64,000 bases of DNA, taken from Aquirufa lenticrescens (GTDB lineage: Bacteria > Bacteroidota > Bacteroidia > Cytophagales > Spirosomataceae). The stretch lies in the NCBI RefSeq assembly GCF_019916085.1, contig NZ_CP049834.1, forward strand, positions 1,224,501 through 1,288,500, read 5' to 3'. Below, one piece after another: positions 1 to 7,494 of the stretch; position 1 is the stretch's first letter; the number at the start of each line of letters is the position of its first letter. A model generated the notes under the pieces. It was not told the DNA's origin. It did no database searches and saw nothing but the letters and a program-made list of their open reading frames with translations. A program made the position numbers and the translations under genes.

Positions 1-1020
1 AATATCATAAGCCGGGGATAAAATCCATCCTTCTTTGGACCACAAAAAACCGTGATTTCTAAGGTGGTCATCCACATTAGAAACGGCAATAGAAAAGGCC
101 ATTCGTCTCCACAATTGAACTAAATCACTCGAAACATTCGCACCCTGTTGTATGATAAAATCAGCTAATTCAAGATAACTAGCGCCATCTTGTCCATCGG
201 AATAGCCTAAAAGTGTCATCGCAGAAGCAAAATGTTTTCTTTTGCCAGCACTTGTTCGATCAAAGCGTTTCGTTAAAAAAGTATGGTGCTTTGTTGAATA
301 GATTTTAGCTTTTGCCTCAGCCATTTCAAGGCCCACTTTTAATGCCAAACGATGCGTTACCAATTCCCAGCCACCTACATCAAACGTATCTTGTCCACTG
401 GGGAATTTGGCGATCCAAAGGTGCCCGTTCACATCTGCAACACTTGCTTTTGGGCGAGCGCCCCCTAAGGAAGATCCAGGCGCCACTAATAAGCTTAACC
501 ACCGCAAATAATCAGGATCCTGAACCGCTTCCTCGCTTTCTAAACGCAAACTTATCTGTTCTAATTCTCTAATGGAAGTCCAGGCCGGAACCGCGTATTG
601 TTTGTTATCGTCCAAAAAAGGTCCATCCATTTCCCTTTTATAACGCAATCCTCCCATCCGATTTCCGTCAAAAACACCCAACAAAAAATCCAGTTCGGTC
701 AAATTTTGCATAGCCCTTTTCTCCAAACGCGCCATAGCCGCCTCCCTCCTACGCAACAAAACTCTTCCCCAGCGATCCGGCGATGAATCTAAAAACAATC
801 CAAAATTCGTTTTATCATCACTCAAATACTGCAACCCCTCACTAAAAACTAAATCGGGATCCAATATTTGCGCAAAATTACTCGACAACCATTCCTTCGA
901 ATAAACAAAAGAAAATACCTCTTTTCCTCGCAATAGTTCCGATTGCAGTTGACCCATGAGCATTTTCTCCTCTGGCAAACCCTCCCAATCAGCATATACA
1001 AAAACACTTCGATAAGCCAT
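1..1020 (-). CDS. hipA: HipA family serine/threonine kinase toxin (partial, C-terminus beyond left edge)
   Basis: The reading frame is open for 340 codons from an ATG at 1020 to the window edge, so the C-terminus is missing. HipA kinases phosphorylate a translation-related target (glutamyl-tRNA synthetase in E. coli) and induce dormancy. Visible family signatures are the catalytic loop SNVDDHLRNHGFL (about residues 314-326), the metal-binding segment LSPAYD near residue 335-339, and a glycine-rich SSLGGARPK segment with a downstream WIAKFPS lysine. The gene lies 5 bp after hipB on the same strand, the usual antitoxin-toxin operon. Seen: motifs and order. Known: HipA fold. Inferred: toxin activity, since the last third cannot be inspected. 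Confidence 0.93.
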   Translation of the reverse strand, partial: MAYRSVFVYADWEGLPEEKMLMGQLQSELLRGKEVFSFVYSKEWLSSNFAQILDPDLVFSEGLQYLSDDKTNFGLFLDSSPDRWGRVLLRRREAAMARLEKRAMQNLTELDFLLGVFDGNRMGGLRYKREMDGPFLDDNKQYAVPAWTSIRELEQISLRLESEEAVQDPDYLRWLSLLVAPGSSLGGARPKASVADVNGHLWIAKFPSGQDTFDVGGWELVTHRLALKVGLEMAEAKAKIYSTKHHTFLTKRFDRTSAGKRKHFASAMTLLGYSDGQDGASYLELADFIIQQGANVSSDLVQLWRRMAFSIAVSNVDDHLRNHGFLWSKEGWILSPAYDI

Positions 1021-1025
1021 CTTTC

Positions 1026-1337
1026 TTATTTTTTAGGCGCGCGTTGCTTTGTCACTAATTCCAAATCCTGTAATCTCCTTCCCAGCACATCATCCTTTGC
1101 AAGTAGCAAAAAATCAGAGGATAAATTTAGCACGTGCAATACCATAAAATACGCCCCCATACTGACAGAATCCACCCCTTTTTCAATCGAAACAAGCGTA
1201 GGACGACTAATCCCTGCCCGCATAGCCACTTGCTCAGCGCTCAATTTTCTGCGCAAACGCGCTAGCTTAATATTCTCACCCATACCACTCAAAATTCGTT
1301 GGTATTTAGGCATAAGTGGAAATCCCGAATTCGCCAT
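1026..1337 (-). CDS. hipB: HipB-like antitoxin, XRE-family helix-turn-helix
   Basis: A 103-residue protein with one Cro/CI helix-turn-helix (about residues 20-75: GENIKLARLRRKLSAEQVA followed by AGISRPTLVSIEKG). HipB proteins neutralise HipA and repress their own operon. A TATATTTG box on this strand (1363-1356) and a perfect 16-bp palindrome at 1373-1388 lie just upstream, as expected for autorepression. Alternative starts at internal methionines (residue 9 or 19) would still keep the DNA-binding domain. Transcribed with hipA, 5 bp apart. Confidence 0.9.
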   Translation of the reverse strand: MANSGFPLMPKYQRILSGMGENIKLARLRRKLSAEQVAMRAGISRPTLVSIEKGVDSVSMGAYFMVLHVLNLSSDFLLLAKDDVLGRRLQDLELVTKQRAPKK

Positions 1338-1355
1338 AACATTAAATATAATTTA

Positions 1356-1363
1356 CAAATATA
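1356..1363 (-). promoter_or_regulatory. -7 box of hipBA promoter
   Basis: On the minus strand this reads TATATTTG, an exact match to the Bacteroidota -7 consensus TAnnTTTG, 18 bp before the hipB start codon. No clear -33 TTG is visible; the upstream region is occupied by the palindrome at 1373-1388. Confidence 0.65.
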
Positions 1364-1372
1364 GCCTATTTT

Positions 1373-1388
1373 GTTAATTAAAATTAAC
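1373..1388. promoter_or_regulatory. Palindromic putative HipB operator
   Basis: GTTAATT-AA-AATTAAC is a perfect inverted repeat with 7-bp arms and a 2-bp centre. It covers the area where the -33 element of the hipBA promoter would lie and also sits about 40 bp before the -7 box of the divergent gene at 1439. Binding by HipB is inferred from position and symmetry. Confidence 0.55.
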
Positions 1389-1425
1389 ATTATAAATTTG
1401 ATTCTGTCTAAAAACTAAATTTTCC

Positions 1426-1433
1426 TATATTTG
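1426..1433 (+). promoter_or_regulatory. -7 box of the thioredoxin-like gene
   Basis: TATATTTG matches TAnnTTTG exactly and ends only 5 bp before the ATG at 1439, so the transcript would have almost no 5' leader. Confidence 0.6.
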
Positions 1434-1438
1434 CCCCC

Positions 1439-2806
1439 ATGAACAGATTCTTTGCCCTTTTACTTTTCATCCCGCTTTTTACCCAGGCGCAGTTTAAAAT
1501 CACTGTTTCTCGCACAAAAGACCCCGTTTATTTCCGTGGAACCCTGTTTGATGAGAAGAATTATTTGGCCAAAGACACTGTGCGCGGCACGCTTTTAACA
1601 TCGAAAACTCCCATCAAAGGCGGTATTTATTACCTACAATTCGCTCCGTCTAAGGAGCGCATCTACTTCAATATCGAGAACAACGATAAATTCACTTTGA
1701 CCTTTTCCGGCCCGGCCTATTTAGATTCAGCACACTCCTCAGACCCAAAAAACGAAGTCTTTTTAAACTACCAAAGACTCGAAAAATCCTTTGCCGTCAT
1801 CGACTCCCTGTACCAGGTAGAAATTGCCCGCGGTCGCAAGTTCAAGTTCGCGGAGAAAGCTGCCTTTTTCCAGTCCAAAACGACTGCCTTAGTAGCCTTC
1901 CGCAAGAAAGCACTTTTGTCGCTTCCCCCCACTTCTACGCTTGCACTCTATTTTAAATCACTGAATTCGCTGGACGAATCCGTACCAAGCCGTACGGATT
2001 ATGCAGCTCGCTCTAAGTTCTTTTCTCGCATCCCTTTTAGCGATGGGAAGTTATTGTTCACCCCCGTTTTCCGTTCTTTGCTCGTAGAATACCTCTCCTA
2101 TTATCCTTTGCAAGCTGATTCGATCCGTGTAGGTGTAGAAAAAGCGATGTCCAAAATCGACTGCGGCGCCAAATCCTATCCCTTCGTTTTCGACTATTTC
2201 TCCACCGTGATGAAGAACCGAAACATCGTGGGCAACACAGAGGGCTATGCCTGGTTTTTAACCAAATACGGGGTAGGGAATGCGTGCGGCGCGTTTACCG
2301 CCGCGCAGAAAAAAGCCTTTAAAGAAGAAGCCGATAAATTGAGCGCCTTGAAATCGAACGCAGTCGCCGCAAACATCGTGCTAAAAGACACCGCCGGCGC
2401 CACCCAGGACCTCCACAAATTCGCATCAGAGAACGATTACACCCTCCTAATGTTCTACGCACCCACCTGTGATCATTGCCAAAAAGAGGTCCCCGAAATC
2501 GACTCCACCACCTCCGTCATCTCCCGCATCATGAACCTAAAAATAGGGCGCTTCGCGGTTTGCAACGAACCCGGCGTATCCCGCGCGGTTTGGCTAGATT
2601 TCATTTCTAAATACCGCGTAAACACGAACGTCCTCCACGTCGACCTACCCGCTAATTCCCCCTTGCGCAGCACCTACGACGCCTTCTCAAACCCCACCTT
2701 TTATCTCTTAAACCGCAAAGGCGAAATCATCGCTAAAAAAATCAGCCCCACCACCCTCCGAAAATACTTCGCCGGCCTACAGTCCTCGCGACCTAATGTG
2801 CCATAG
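1439..2806 (+). CDS. Secreted thioredoxin-like protein (TlpA/DUF5106-type)
   Basis: 455 residues with an N-terminal signal peptide (residues 1-17, ending TQAQ). The first 300 residues are a helical, poorly conserved region typical of Bacteroidota TlpA-like proteins. The last 140 residues form a thioredoxin fold with the redox motif CDHC (in APTCDHCQKEVPEID) and the cis-proline segment NPTFYLLNRKG. It probably acts as a periplasmic or surface-attached disulfide reductase; substrates are unknown. It is transcribed alone, divergent from hipBA. GC content rises strongly toward the 3' end. Confidence 0.8.
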   Translation: MNRFFALLLFIPLFTQAQFKITVSRTKDPVYFRGTLFDEKNYLAKDTVRGTLLTSKTPIKGGIYYLQFAPSKERIYFNIENNDKFTLTFSGPAYLDSAHSSDPKNEVFLNYQRLEKSFAVIDSLYQVEIARGRKFKFAEKAAFFQSKTTALVAFRKKALLSLPPTSTLALYFKSLNSLDESVPSRTDYAARSKFFSRIPFSDGKLLFTPVFRSLLVEYLSYYPLQADSIRVGVEKAMSKIDCGAKSYPFVFDYFSTVMKNRNIVGNTEGYAWFLTKYGVGNACGAFTAAQKKAFKEEADKLSALKSNAVAANIVLKDTAGATQDLHKFASENDYTLLMFYAPTCDHCQKEVPEIDSTTSVISRIMNLKIGRFAVCNEPGVSRAVWLDFISKYRVNTNVLHVDLPANSPLRSTYDAFSNPTFYLLNRKGEIIAKKISPTTLRKYFAGLQSSRPNVP

Positions 2807-2840
2807 GGGGCTTTGATGCCACTATTGTGAGGTATTTTGC

Positions 2841-2885
2841 TCGAGGTACGCAGAGGACTTTTCAGGTATTGACAATTGCTGTCAA
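2841..2885 (+). repeat. Left copy of a 45-bp inverted repeat (possible TIR)
   Basis: This segment matches the reverse complement of 3640-3684 at 38 of 45 positions by eye, starting TCGAGGTAC and containing the identical core CTTTTCAGGTATTGACA. Most differences fall in the 5-nt centre of an inner dyad TTGACA-N5-TGTCAA. The pair encloses one small gene and a terminator. Confidence 0.75.
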
Positions 2886-2965
2886 CACCCCAAATGCGAT
2901 TATCAATAACCTGATAGGTTTGGGCTGAAAATTGTTAGAGGTTTGCAAAAATAACCACTAATAAT

Positions 2966-3472
2966 ATGGACCTAATAGTAAGTATCTCGGCGGGCCTCGC
3001 CTCATCCTATTTTTTTCTCGTATTCTTCCTGTACCAGAAAAAGCCAATCATTGCGATTTCAGAAAATATAAGCCTCGTAAAATTCAACGGCGAAGACAAT
3101 TACACGTTCAAATTTGTGAACTTAACGCCTGCCGTAATTTTCGACGTGCGTGTAGAATTAACATTTTACAAACCGGTGGGAGATTTTAAGGGGAATAATT
3201 TACAAGGAAGCGACATAAAACTTAAGGGTAATTTTATCGCCTATATACCACGAAGCAACGATAATGATTCCTTTAATCTACACGCAATGAGGCTTAGAAC
3301 AACTGATAATTTGCCCGATTTATGGAAAGATAAATCATCTTTTATTCGACTCACAATTATAGGAAAACATGCCCTATCTGGCTTTAATCAAGTATTTGTG
3401 AAAGATTTTTTGAGCGTAGATTGCATCACCACTAAGAAATTCCAATCCGGCAATTATTTAACCGTAAAATAA
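2966..3472 (+). CDS. Hypothetical protein with one N-terminal membrane segment
   Basis: 168 residues. Residues 4-24 form a hydrophobic helix (ISAGLASSYFFLVFFLYQ), followed by a soluble beta-rich domain; the pattern 'FKFVNLTPAVIFDVRVEL' suggests an immunoglobulin-like beta sandwich facing one side of the membrane, but I recognise no family. The gene is more AT-rich than the one before it and is the only sizeable ORF between the inverted repeats at 2841-2885 and 3640-3684, so it could be cargo of a small mobile unit. Function unknown. Confidence 0.6.
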   Translation: MDLIVSISAGLASSYFFLVFFLYQKKPIIAISENISLVKFNGEDNYTFKFVNLTPAVIFDVRVELTFYKPVGDFKGNNLQGSDIKLKGNFIAYIPRSNDNDSFNLHAMRLRTTDNLPDLWKDKSSFIRLTIIGKHALSGFNQVFVKDFLSVDCITTKKFQSGNYLTVK

Positions 3473-3538
3473 ATCATTCACAATCATCATTAATCCATTT
3501 TTCCTTCTACCTTTATCTCAGTTTTAAACAAAAACAAA

Positions 3539-3565
3539 ATGAAAAAAGATGTAATTGTAGGCTAA
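3539..3565 (+). CDS. Possible 8-codon ORF (MKKDVIVG) before a terminator
   Basis: A short ORF encoding MKKDVIVG follows an AT-rich leader with a near -7 box (TACCTTTA, about 3508-3515) and precedes a strong Rho-independent terminator at 3591-3616. The layout is that of a small terminated transcript or leader peptide, but no structural gene follows on this strand. It may equally be a decayed gene start. Confidence 0.25.
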   Translation: MKKDVIVG

Positions 3566-3590
3566 GCGCCTAATTAATATTCGAATTGAA

Positions 3591-3616
3591 AAAGCCTGAA
3601 TCTTCAGGCTTTTTTT
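3591..3616 (+). terminator. Rho-independent terminator
   Basis: Stem AAAGCCTGA / TCAGGCTTT with loop ATCT, followed by a run of T. It lies inside the inverted-repeat-bounded segment, downstream of the gene ending at 3472 and the 8-codon ORF. Confidence 0.8.
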
Positions 3617-3639
3617 ATGCCCTGAAAACAGGAAGATAA

Positions 3640-3684
3640 TTGACACATTCTGTCAATACCTGAAAAGCCCTCTGAGTACCTCGA
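3640..3684 (-). repeat. Right copy of the 45-bp inverted repeat (possible TIR)
   Basis: Inverted partner of 2841-2885. Homology stops sharply outside the TCGA end, as for a defined element boundary, but no convincing target-site duplication is visible beside either end. Confidence 0.75.
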
Positions 3685-3732
3685 CGTTTATTTCACACAT
3701 TATTGCTCATACGGCCCGCAAACAACATATCT

Positions 3733-3792
3733 GACTAAACCGCGAAGCGATGACTAAGCCACGAAGTGGCGAGTCGACTAAGTCCGCAGGAC
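3733..3792. repeat. Three GACTAA-hairpin units at the GH3 3' end
   Basis: Three copies of GACTAA each followed by a mini-hairpin: ACCGC-GAA-GCGAT (one mismatch), GCCAC-GAA-GTGGC, and GTCC-GCA-GGAC. Stem sequences differ while pairing is kept. The linker at 3776-3781 contains, on the minus strand, the TAG stop of the GH3 gene, and the last hairpin lies within its coding end. Same family as the array at 25752-26102. Confidence 0.85.
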
Positions 3793-5268
3793 GCCTTCCG
3801 CCAGCACCCGGTCATTCGAGAGGCGGGGAACTTTGTTTTGGCCCCCTAATTTACCCTGGGACTTCATATATGAGATAAAAGCACCTGCGGGAAGTGAAGT
3901 AAGAACTAAAGGGCGCAAGATAGAGCCAGTAATCAGATCACGGTAATAGATATTTTGCGCGCACATGGACGCATCTAAAGCCTCCTGAAAAGCAGATAAA
4001 GACGACGGCGGCGATGAAAACTCGATAAGCCACTCATGGTAAGGCAAACCACTTGCAGGAGAAACCTGCGGTGCAACAGTAAACTCAACCACCCGAGCTT
4101 CTGGGCAAGCAGAGAGCGCGGCAGCTAATGCTTTCTCGACTTCTTCAGCGATGACGTGTTCGCCAAAGGCCGAAATAAAGTGCTTAATCCGACCCGTCAC
4201 CACAATGCGATAGGGATTCAAAGAAACGAACTTCACGGTATCGCCGATGGAATAGGACCAAAGGCCGGCATTCGTCGTCAACAAGAGCGCGTAATTAACG
4301 TCTAATGAGACCTCTGTGAGGCTTAAGCGGACTGGGTTAGCACCGAAATAGGTATCCGTAGGAACAAACTCAAAGAAAATCCCGCCGTCTACGTTCAATA
4401 AAAGCCCTGGTTCGCCCGAAGAGTCGTCAAACGCAATGAACCCCTCCGAAGCGGGATATGTCTCCACCACGTCAATTTCTCGGCCTATCGAGGCCAGTAG
4501 TTTCTCCCGGTATGGCTCGAAGTTTACGCCGCCGGTCACGAAGACCTGGAAATCGGGGAAGAGGTCGCCTATTTTTTGGCCAGATAACTCCTCTAGACGA
4601 TCAAAATACATCTGCACCCAAGGCGGAATCCCGGAAATCAATCCCATCCGCTTCGAAATCGTTTCTTGCACAATGGCCTCGAGCTTTTGCTCCCAGTCTT
4701 CAATGCAATTCGTCTCATAAGATGGCATCTGATTGCCGCGTAAATAACCTGGCACATGGTGGTTCACGATCCCCGAAAGGCGGCCAGTGGGCACTCCATT
4801 CGTCTCGGTCATCTCCGGAGAACCGCTTAGAAAAATCAACTTCCGGTCTAAAAACGACGCATTGCCACTATAATAAACATAATGCAACAAGGCATCTCGC
4901 GCAGCAGTAATGTGAAAAGGCATCGAATCCGATGAGATGGGGATGTATTTGACGCCGGAGGTGGTGCCGGAGGTTTTGGCAAAATAGGCTGGTTTTCCTG
5001 GCCAAAGAATATCTTCCTTACCCGCCACAACTTCGTCAATATAGGGCTTAATGTCTTCGTATTCGAAGATGGGTACATTAGAGCGGTAGTCGAGGTAGTT
5101 CTTGATTTTGGAGAAGGAGTGCCCTCGCCCGAAAAGGGTTTTCTCCGCCTTTGCCACCATCTGCTTTAACCAAAAGTCTTGGCGCTCAAAGGCCTGCTGT
5201 TGGCTCAAGCGGTACTTTTTAACGACACGGGCCGCTAGAGGTTTGGCAAAAAAGGAACGAATACCCAT
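3778..5268 (-). CDS. GH3 family acyl-adenylate synthetase-like protein
   Basis: 496 residues, full length for bacterial GH3 proteins. GH3 enzymes belong to the ANL superfamily; plant members adenylate carboxylic acids such as auxin or jasmonate and join them to amino acids, while bacterial substrates are mostly unknown. Visible: P-loop-like KTSGTTSGVKYIPIS (about residues 98-113), acidic motif TYPASEGFIAFDD (about 270-283), and a C-terminal subdomain with VVTGRIKHFISAFGEHV. The ATG at 5268 is 7 bp downstream of the TPR gene stop on the same strand, so these two and RhlE probably form one operon. The last residues (GVLRT) are encoded by a GACTAA-hairpin unit. Confidence 0.88.
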   Translation of the reverse strand: MGIRSFFAKPLAARVVKKYRLSQQQAFERQDFWLKQMVAKAEKTLFGRGHSFSKIKNYLDYRSNVPIFEYEDIKPYIDEVVAGKEDILWPGKPAYFAKTSGTTSGVKYIPISSDSMPFHITAARDALLHYVYYSGNASFLDRKLIFLSGSPEMTETNGVPTGRLSGIVNHHVPGYLRGNQMPSYETNCIEDWEQKLEAIVQETISKRMGLISGIPPWVQMYFDRLEELSGQKIGDLFPDFQVFVTGGVNFEPYREKLLASIGREIDVVETYPASEGFIAFDDSSGEPGLLLNVDGGIFFEFVPTDTYFGANPVRLSLTEVSLDVNYALLLTTNAGLWSYSIGDTVKFVSLNPYRIVVTGRIKHFISAFGEHVIAEEVEKALAAALSACPEARVVEFTVAPQVSPASGLPYHEWLIEFSSPPSSLSAFQEALDASMCAQNIYYRDLITGSILRPLVLTSLPAGAFISYMKSQGKLGGQNKVPRLSNDRVLAEGVLRT

Positions 5269-5275
5269 CGCTACA

Positions 5276-5995
5276 CTATTTAAATATGCCTTTCGGATCC
5301 GGCATTTTGGCAGCTAACAGCGAACCAAAATTCAAGTCCAATTGCAAAATATCAGCCATGCGAGCTTCGTGGAAATAGGTCCACGCTAACTCGTAATTCT
5401 CTTTATAATACGCCACCTGGCAGCGCTTCATCCACGCATTCGCGTTCTTCGGATCCTGTGCCAGGGCATGCTTTAATTCCGTTTCTACTTCGTCCAAAGT
5501 TCCACAATCCTGGCCTTTTTGGTAACAATCTAACTTCACTATCGCATAATCCACACGCATCATCGACTGTGTAGAATCAAGCTCTAAACCTTTGTTTAAC
5601 AGGCGAATAGCGAGATCGTTGTCCCCTCTTTGGAACGAAATAACCCCTAATCCCCAAAACGCATCCACGCAATTCGGGTCAAGCGCACTAATCAAATTAA
5701 AGCGGTAAGTCGCGGTGTCTAAACGAGCAGAGGCAATATATTCCCAAGCGCGTTCCGCGAAAAAAGCCACGGCTTCAGCTCTCGAGCCAAAAGAGGCATC
5801 GCAGCTCGCCACGAACTCATTTAACTCTTTTTGATCGGCTTTCGACAGTGGTTTTGAACCATACAAAACTTCGTACTTCGCTGCGCGAACGGGTTTTACA
5901 GGCGCCGCGACCGCTTCACTCTTTGCGGGCTTAGTCTGCGAAAACGCTGTGAAACCAGCCATCGAAATCAAACACAATAACAGAACTCTCTTCAT
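5276..5995 (-). CDS. Secreted TPR-repeat protein
   Basis: I start it at the ATG at 5995, not at the longer frame opening inside the helicase gene, because the protein then begins with a good signal peptide (MKRVLLLCLISMAGFTAFSQ). About 239 residues. TPR-like helical pairs are recognisable at about residues 75-180 (SALDPNCVDAFWGLGVISF and LNKGLELDSTQSMMRVDYA, with the spacing of tetratricopeptide units). TPR domains mediate protein contacts; no enzyme motif is present. It lies between rhlE (11 bp) and the GH3 gene (7 bp). Confidence 0.8.
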   Translation of the reverse strand: MKRVLLLCLISMAGFTAFSQTKPAKSEAVAAPVKPVRAAKYEVLYGSKPLSKADQKELNEFVASCDASFGSRAEAVAFFAERAWEYIASARLDTATYRFNLISALDPNCVDAFWGLGVISFQRGDNDLAIRLLNKGLELDSTQSMMRVDYAIVKLDCYQKGQDCGTLDEVETELKHALAQDPKNANAWMKRCQVAYYKENYELAWTYFHEARMADILQLDLNFGSLLAAKMPDPKGIFK

Positions 5996-6005
5996 AATCA
6001 CAAAA

Positions 6006-7430
6006 CTAACGTTTCTTTTTATTGGACGCTGCGCCAGGACGGAATTTTGCATTCTTACCTGGGCGGTTATTTCGGACAATAGGCTTAGGGCCTTGAACGG
6101 CGCCGCCTTTGGGTCCAGCTTTAGTAACGGCTTTTTTCTGGGGCACTTTCTTGCCTGCCGCTTTGGCCTTAATCACCCATTTCTTATCGTGGAACGCACC
6201 CTTAAAGTCCGGATCCTCGCGTTTGCGCTGATCATCGACCGCGCGTAACATATCTTGTTGCTCTAAAAACGGCGTTTCTTCGATCTTAATTCCTTCCGGC
6301 AGCTGTTCGATTTCGATCTTCTGCTGAATGATCTCCTCGATCTTCGTCCAGTGGTAGCTTTCCGCTAACGTAATAAAGGTAATCGACTCCCCTATCTCCT
6401 CTGCACGTCCCGTACGGCCGATTCGGTGGACATAATCCTCATAAATCAAAGGCACATCGAAGTTGATCACGTGAGAAACTTTCGGGATATCGATCCCGCG
6501 TGCCGCCACATCCGTGGTCACCAAAACGCGCACATTTCCCTCGCGGAATTGGGCCATCGCATTGATACGCGTGTTCTGGCCCTTGTTCGAGTGAATCACA
6601 CGAACCTGGTCTTTCGGCAAGGATTTCAACAACCACTTCTCCACCTCATTTGCCGCATCTTTCGAGCGACAGAATACCATAACCCGATGAAAATCAGGGT
6701 TTTGCATAAAGTAAGCCAGGGCGTGTAATTTCGTTAATAAGTTTGGCGCCTCGTAAACCGATTGTGTCACCTGGCTCGCTGGCGTTGCCTGCGGGGTGAT
6801 TTCGATCTTCATCGGAAACTCCAAAAACTCGTGGGACAAGTTCTCCACCTTCTCTGGGAAAGTCGCAGAAAATAATCCGTTCATTCGTTTTTTGTACGGT
6901 ATTTTCTCCAAAATCTGACGAATCTGCGGCATAAAGCCCATATCCATCATCTTATCCGCTTCGTCTAAAATCAAGAATTTCAATTCCTTCACCACAATCA
7001 CATCCTTGCGGTACAATTCGAGGAATCGACCCGGCGTAGAAACGAGGATGTCGATGCCTTCCTCGAGGGCTTGGATCTGAGGTTTTGGCCCTAATCCTCC
7101 GTATAAGGCTAAAATACGCAAGTCCGTAAACTGCGCTAAACCGATCATCACGGTGTGAATCTGCATCACCAGCTCGCGGGTAGGCGCTAAAATCAAGGCA
7201 CGCGGATTCTTTCCTTGCGCATATTTGCAGCGCATCAAGATAGGCAACGCATAAGCAGCCGTCTTTCCGGTCCCCGTTTGCGCAATTCCCAGCAAATCGT
7301 GGCCTTGCAATAATAACGGAATCGCCTTCTCCTGGATCGGAGTTGGTTTCGTATAACCCACCGCGGTACACGCGCGTTGCAGCTGTGGATTTAATCCCAA
7401 ACTTAAAAATTCATCCATTGGATTCGGCAT
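6006..7430 (-). CDS. rhlE: DEAD-box ATP-dependent RNA helicase, RhlE type
   Basis: 474 residues containing the full DEAD-box motif set: Q-motif region GYTKPTPIQEKAIP, Walker A AQTGTGKTAAY, PTRELVMQI, DEAD (LDEADKMMDMGF), SAT (FSATFP), ARGID and HRIGRTGR. The C-terminal 70 residues are rich in Lys, Arg and Gly, as in RhlE/CsdA-type helicases that remodel rRNA or mRNA structure. A TACCTTTG box on this strand (7451-7444) lies 13 bp before the ATG. First gene of the leftward rhlE-TPR-GH3 operon. Confidence 0.95.
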   Translation of the reverse strand: MPNPMDEFLSLGLNPQLQRACTAVGYTKPTPIQEKAIPLLLQGHDLLGIAQTGTGKTAAYALPILMRCKYAQGKNPRALILAPTRELVMQIHTVMIGLAQFTDLRILALYGGLGPKPQIQALEEGIDILVSTPGRFLELYRKDVIVVKELKFLILDEADKMMDMGFMPQIRQILEKIPYKKRMNGLFSATFPEKVENLSHEFLEFPMKIEITPQATPASQVTQSVYEAPNLLTKLHALAYFMQNPDFHRVMVFCRSKDAANEVEKWLLKSLPKDQVRVIHSNKGQNTRINAMAQFREGNVRVLVTTDVAARGIDIPKVSHVINFDVPLIYEDYVHRIGRTGRAEEIGESITFITLAESYHWTKIEEIIQQKIEIEQLPEGIKIEETPFLEQQDMLRAVDDQRKREDPDFKGAFHDKKWVIKAKAAGKKVPQKKAVTKAGPKGGAVQGPKPIVRNNRPGKNAKFRPGAASNKKKR

Positions 7431-7443
7431 TGTAGTAGATTTG

Positions 7444-7475
7444 CAAAGGTAGGGAAAATATAATTCTTACCTTTG
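7444..7475. promoter_or_regulatory. Divergent -7 boxes between rhlE and the ClC gene
   Basis: TACCTTTG occurs on the minus strand at 7451-7444 (toward rhlE) and on the plus strand at 7468-7475 (toward the ClC gene). Both match TAnnTTTG exactly. The plus-strand box sits 19 bp before the TTG start at 7495. Confidence 0.6.
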
Positions 7476-7494
7476 AAACAAAATTATTGTTGTT

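Noticed and set aside
943-1377. Plus-strand ORF of 144 codons over hipBA
   Set aside because: Antisense of two well-supported genes, no motif and no promoter.
2835-3690. Target-site duplication at the inverted-repeat element
   Set aside because: Flanks TTTTGC and CGTTTA are not direct repeats, so I do not claim recent transposition.
4436-4910. Plus-strand ORFs inside the GH3 gene
   Set aside because: Low-complexity translations opposite a clear GH3 coding region; shadows.
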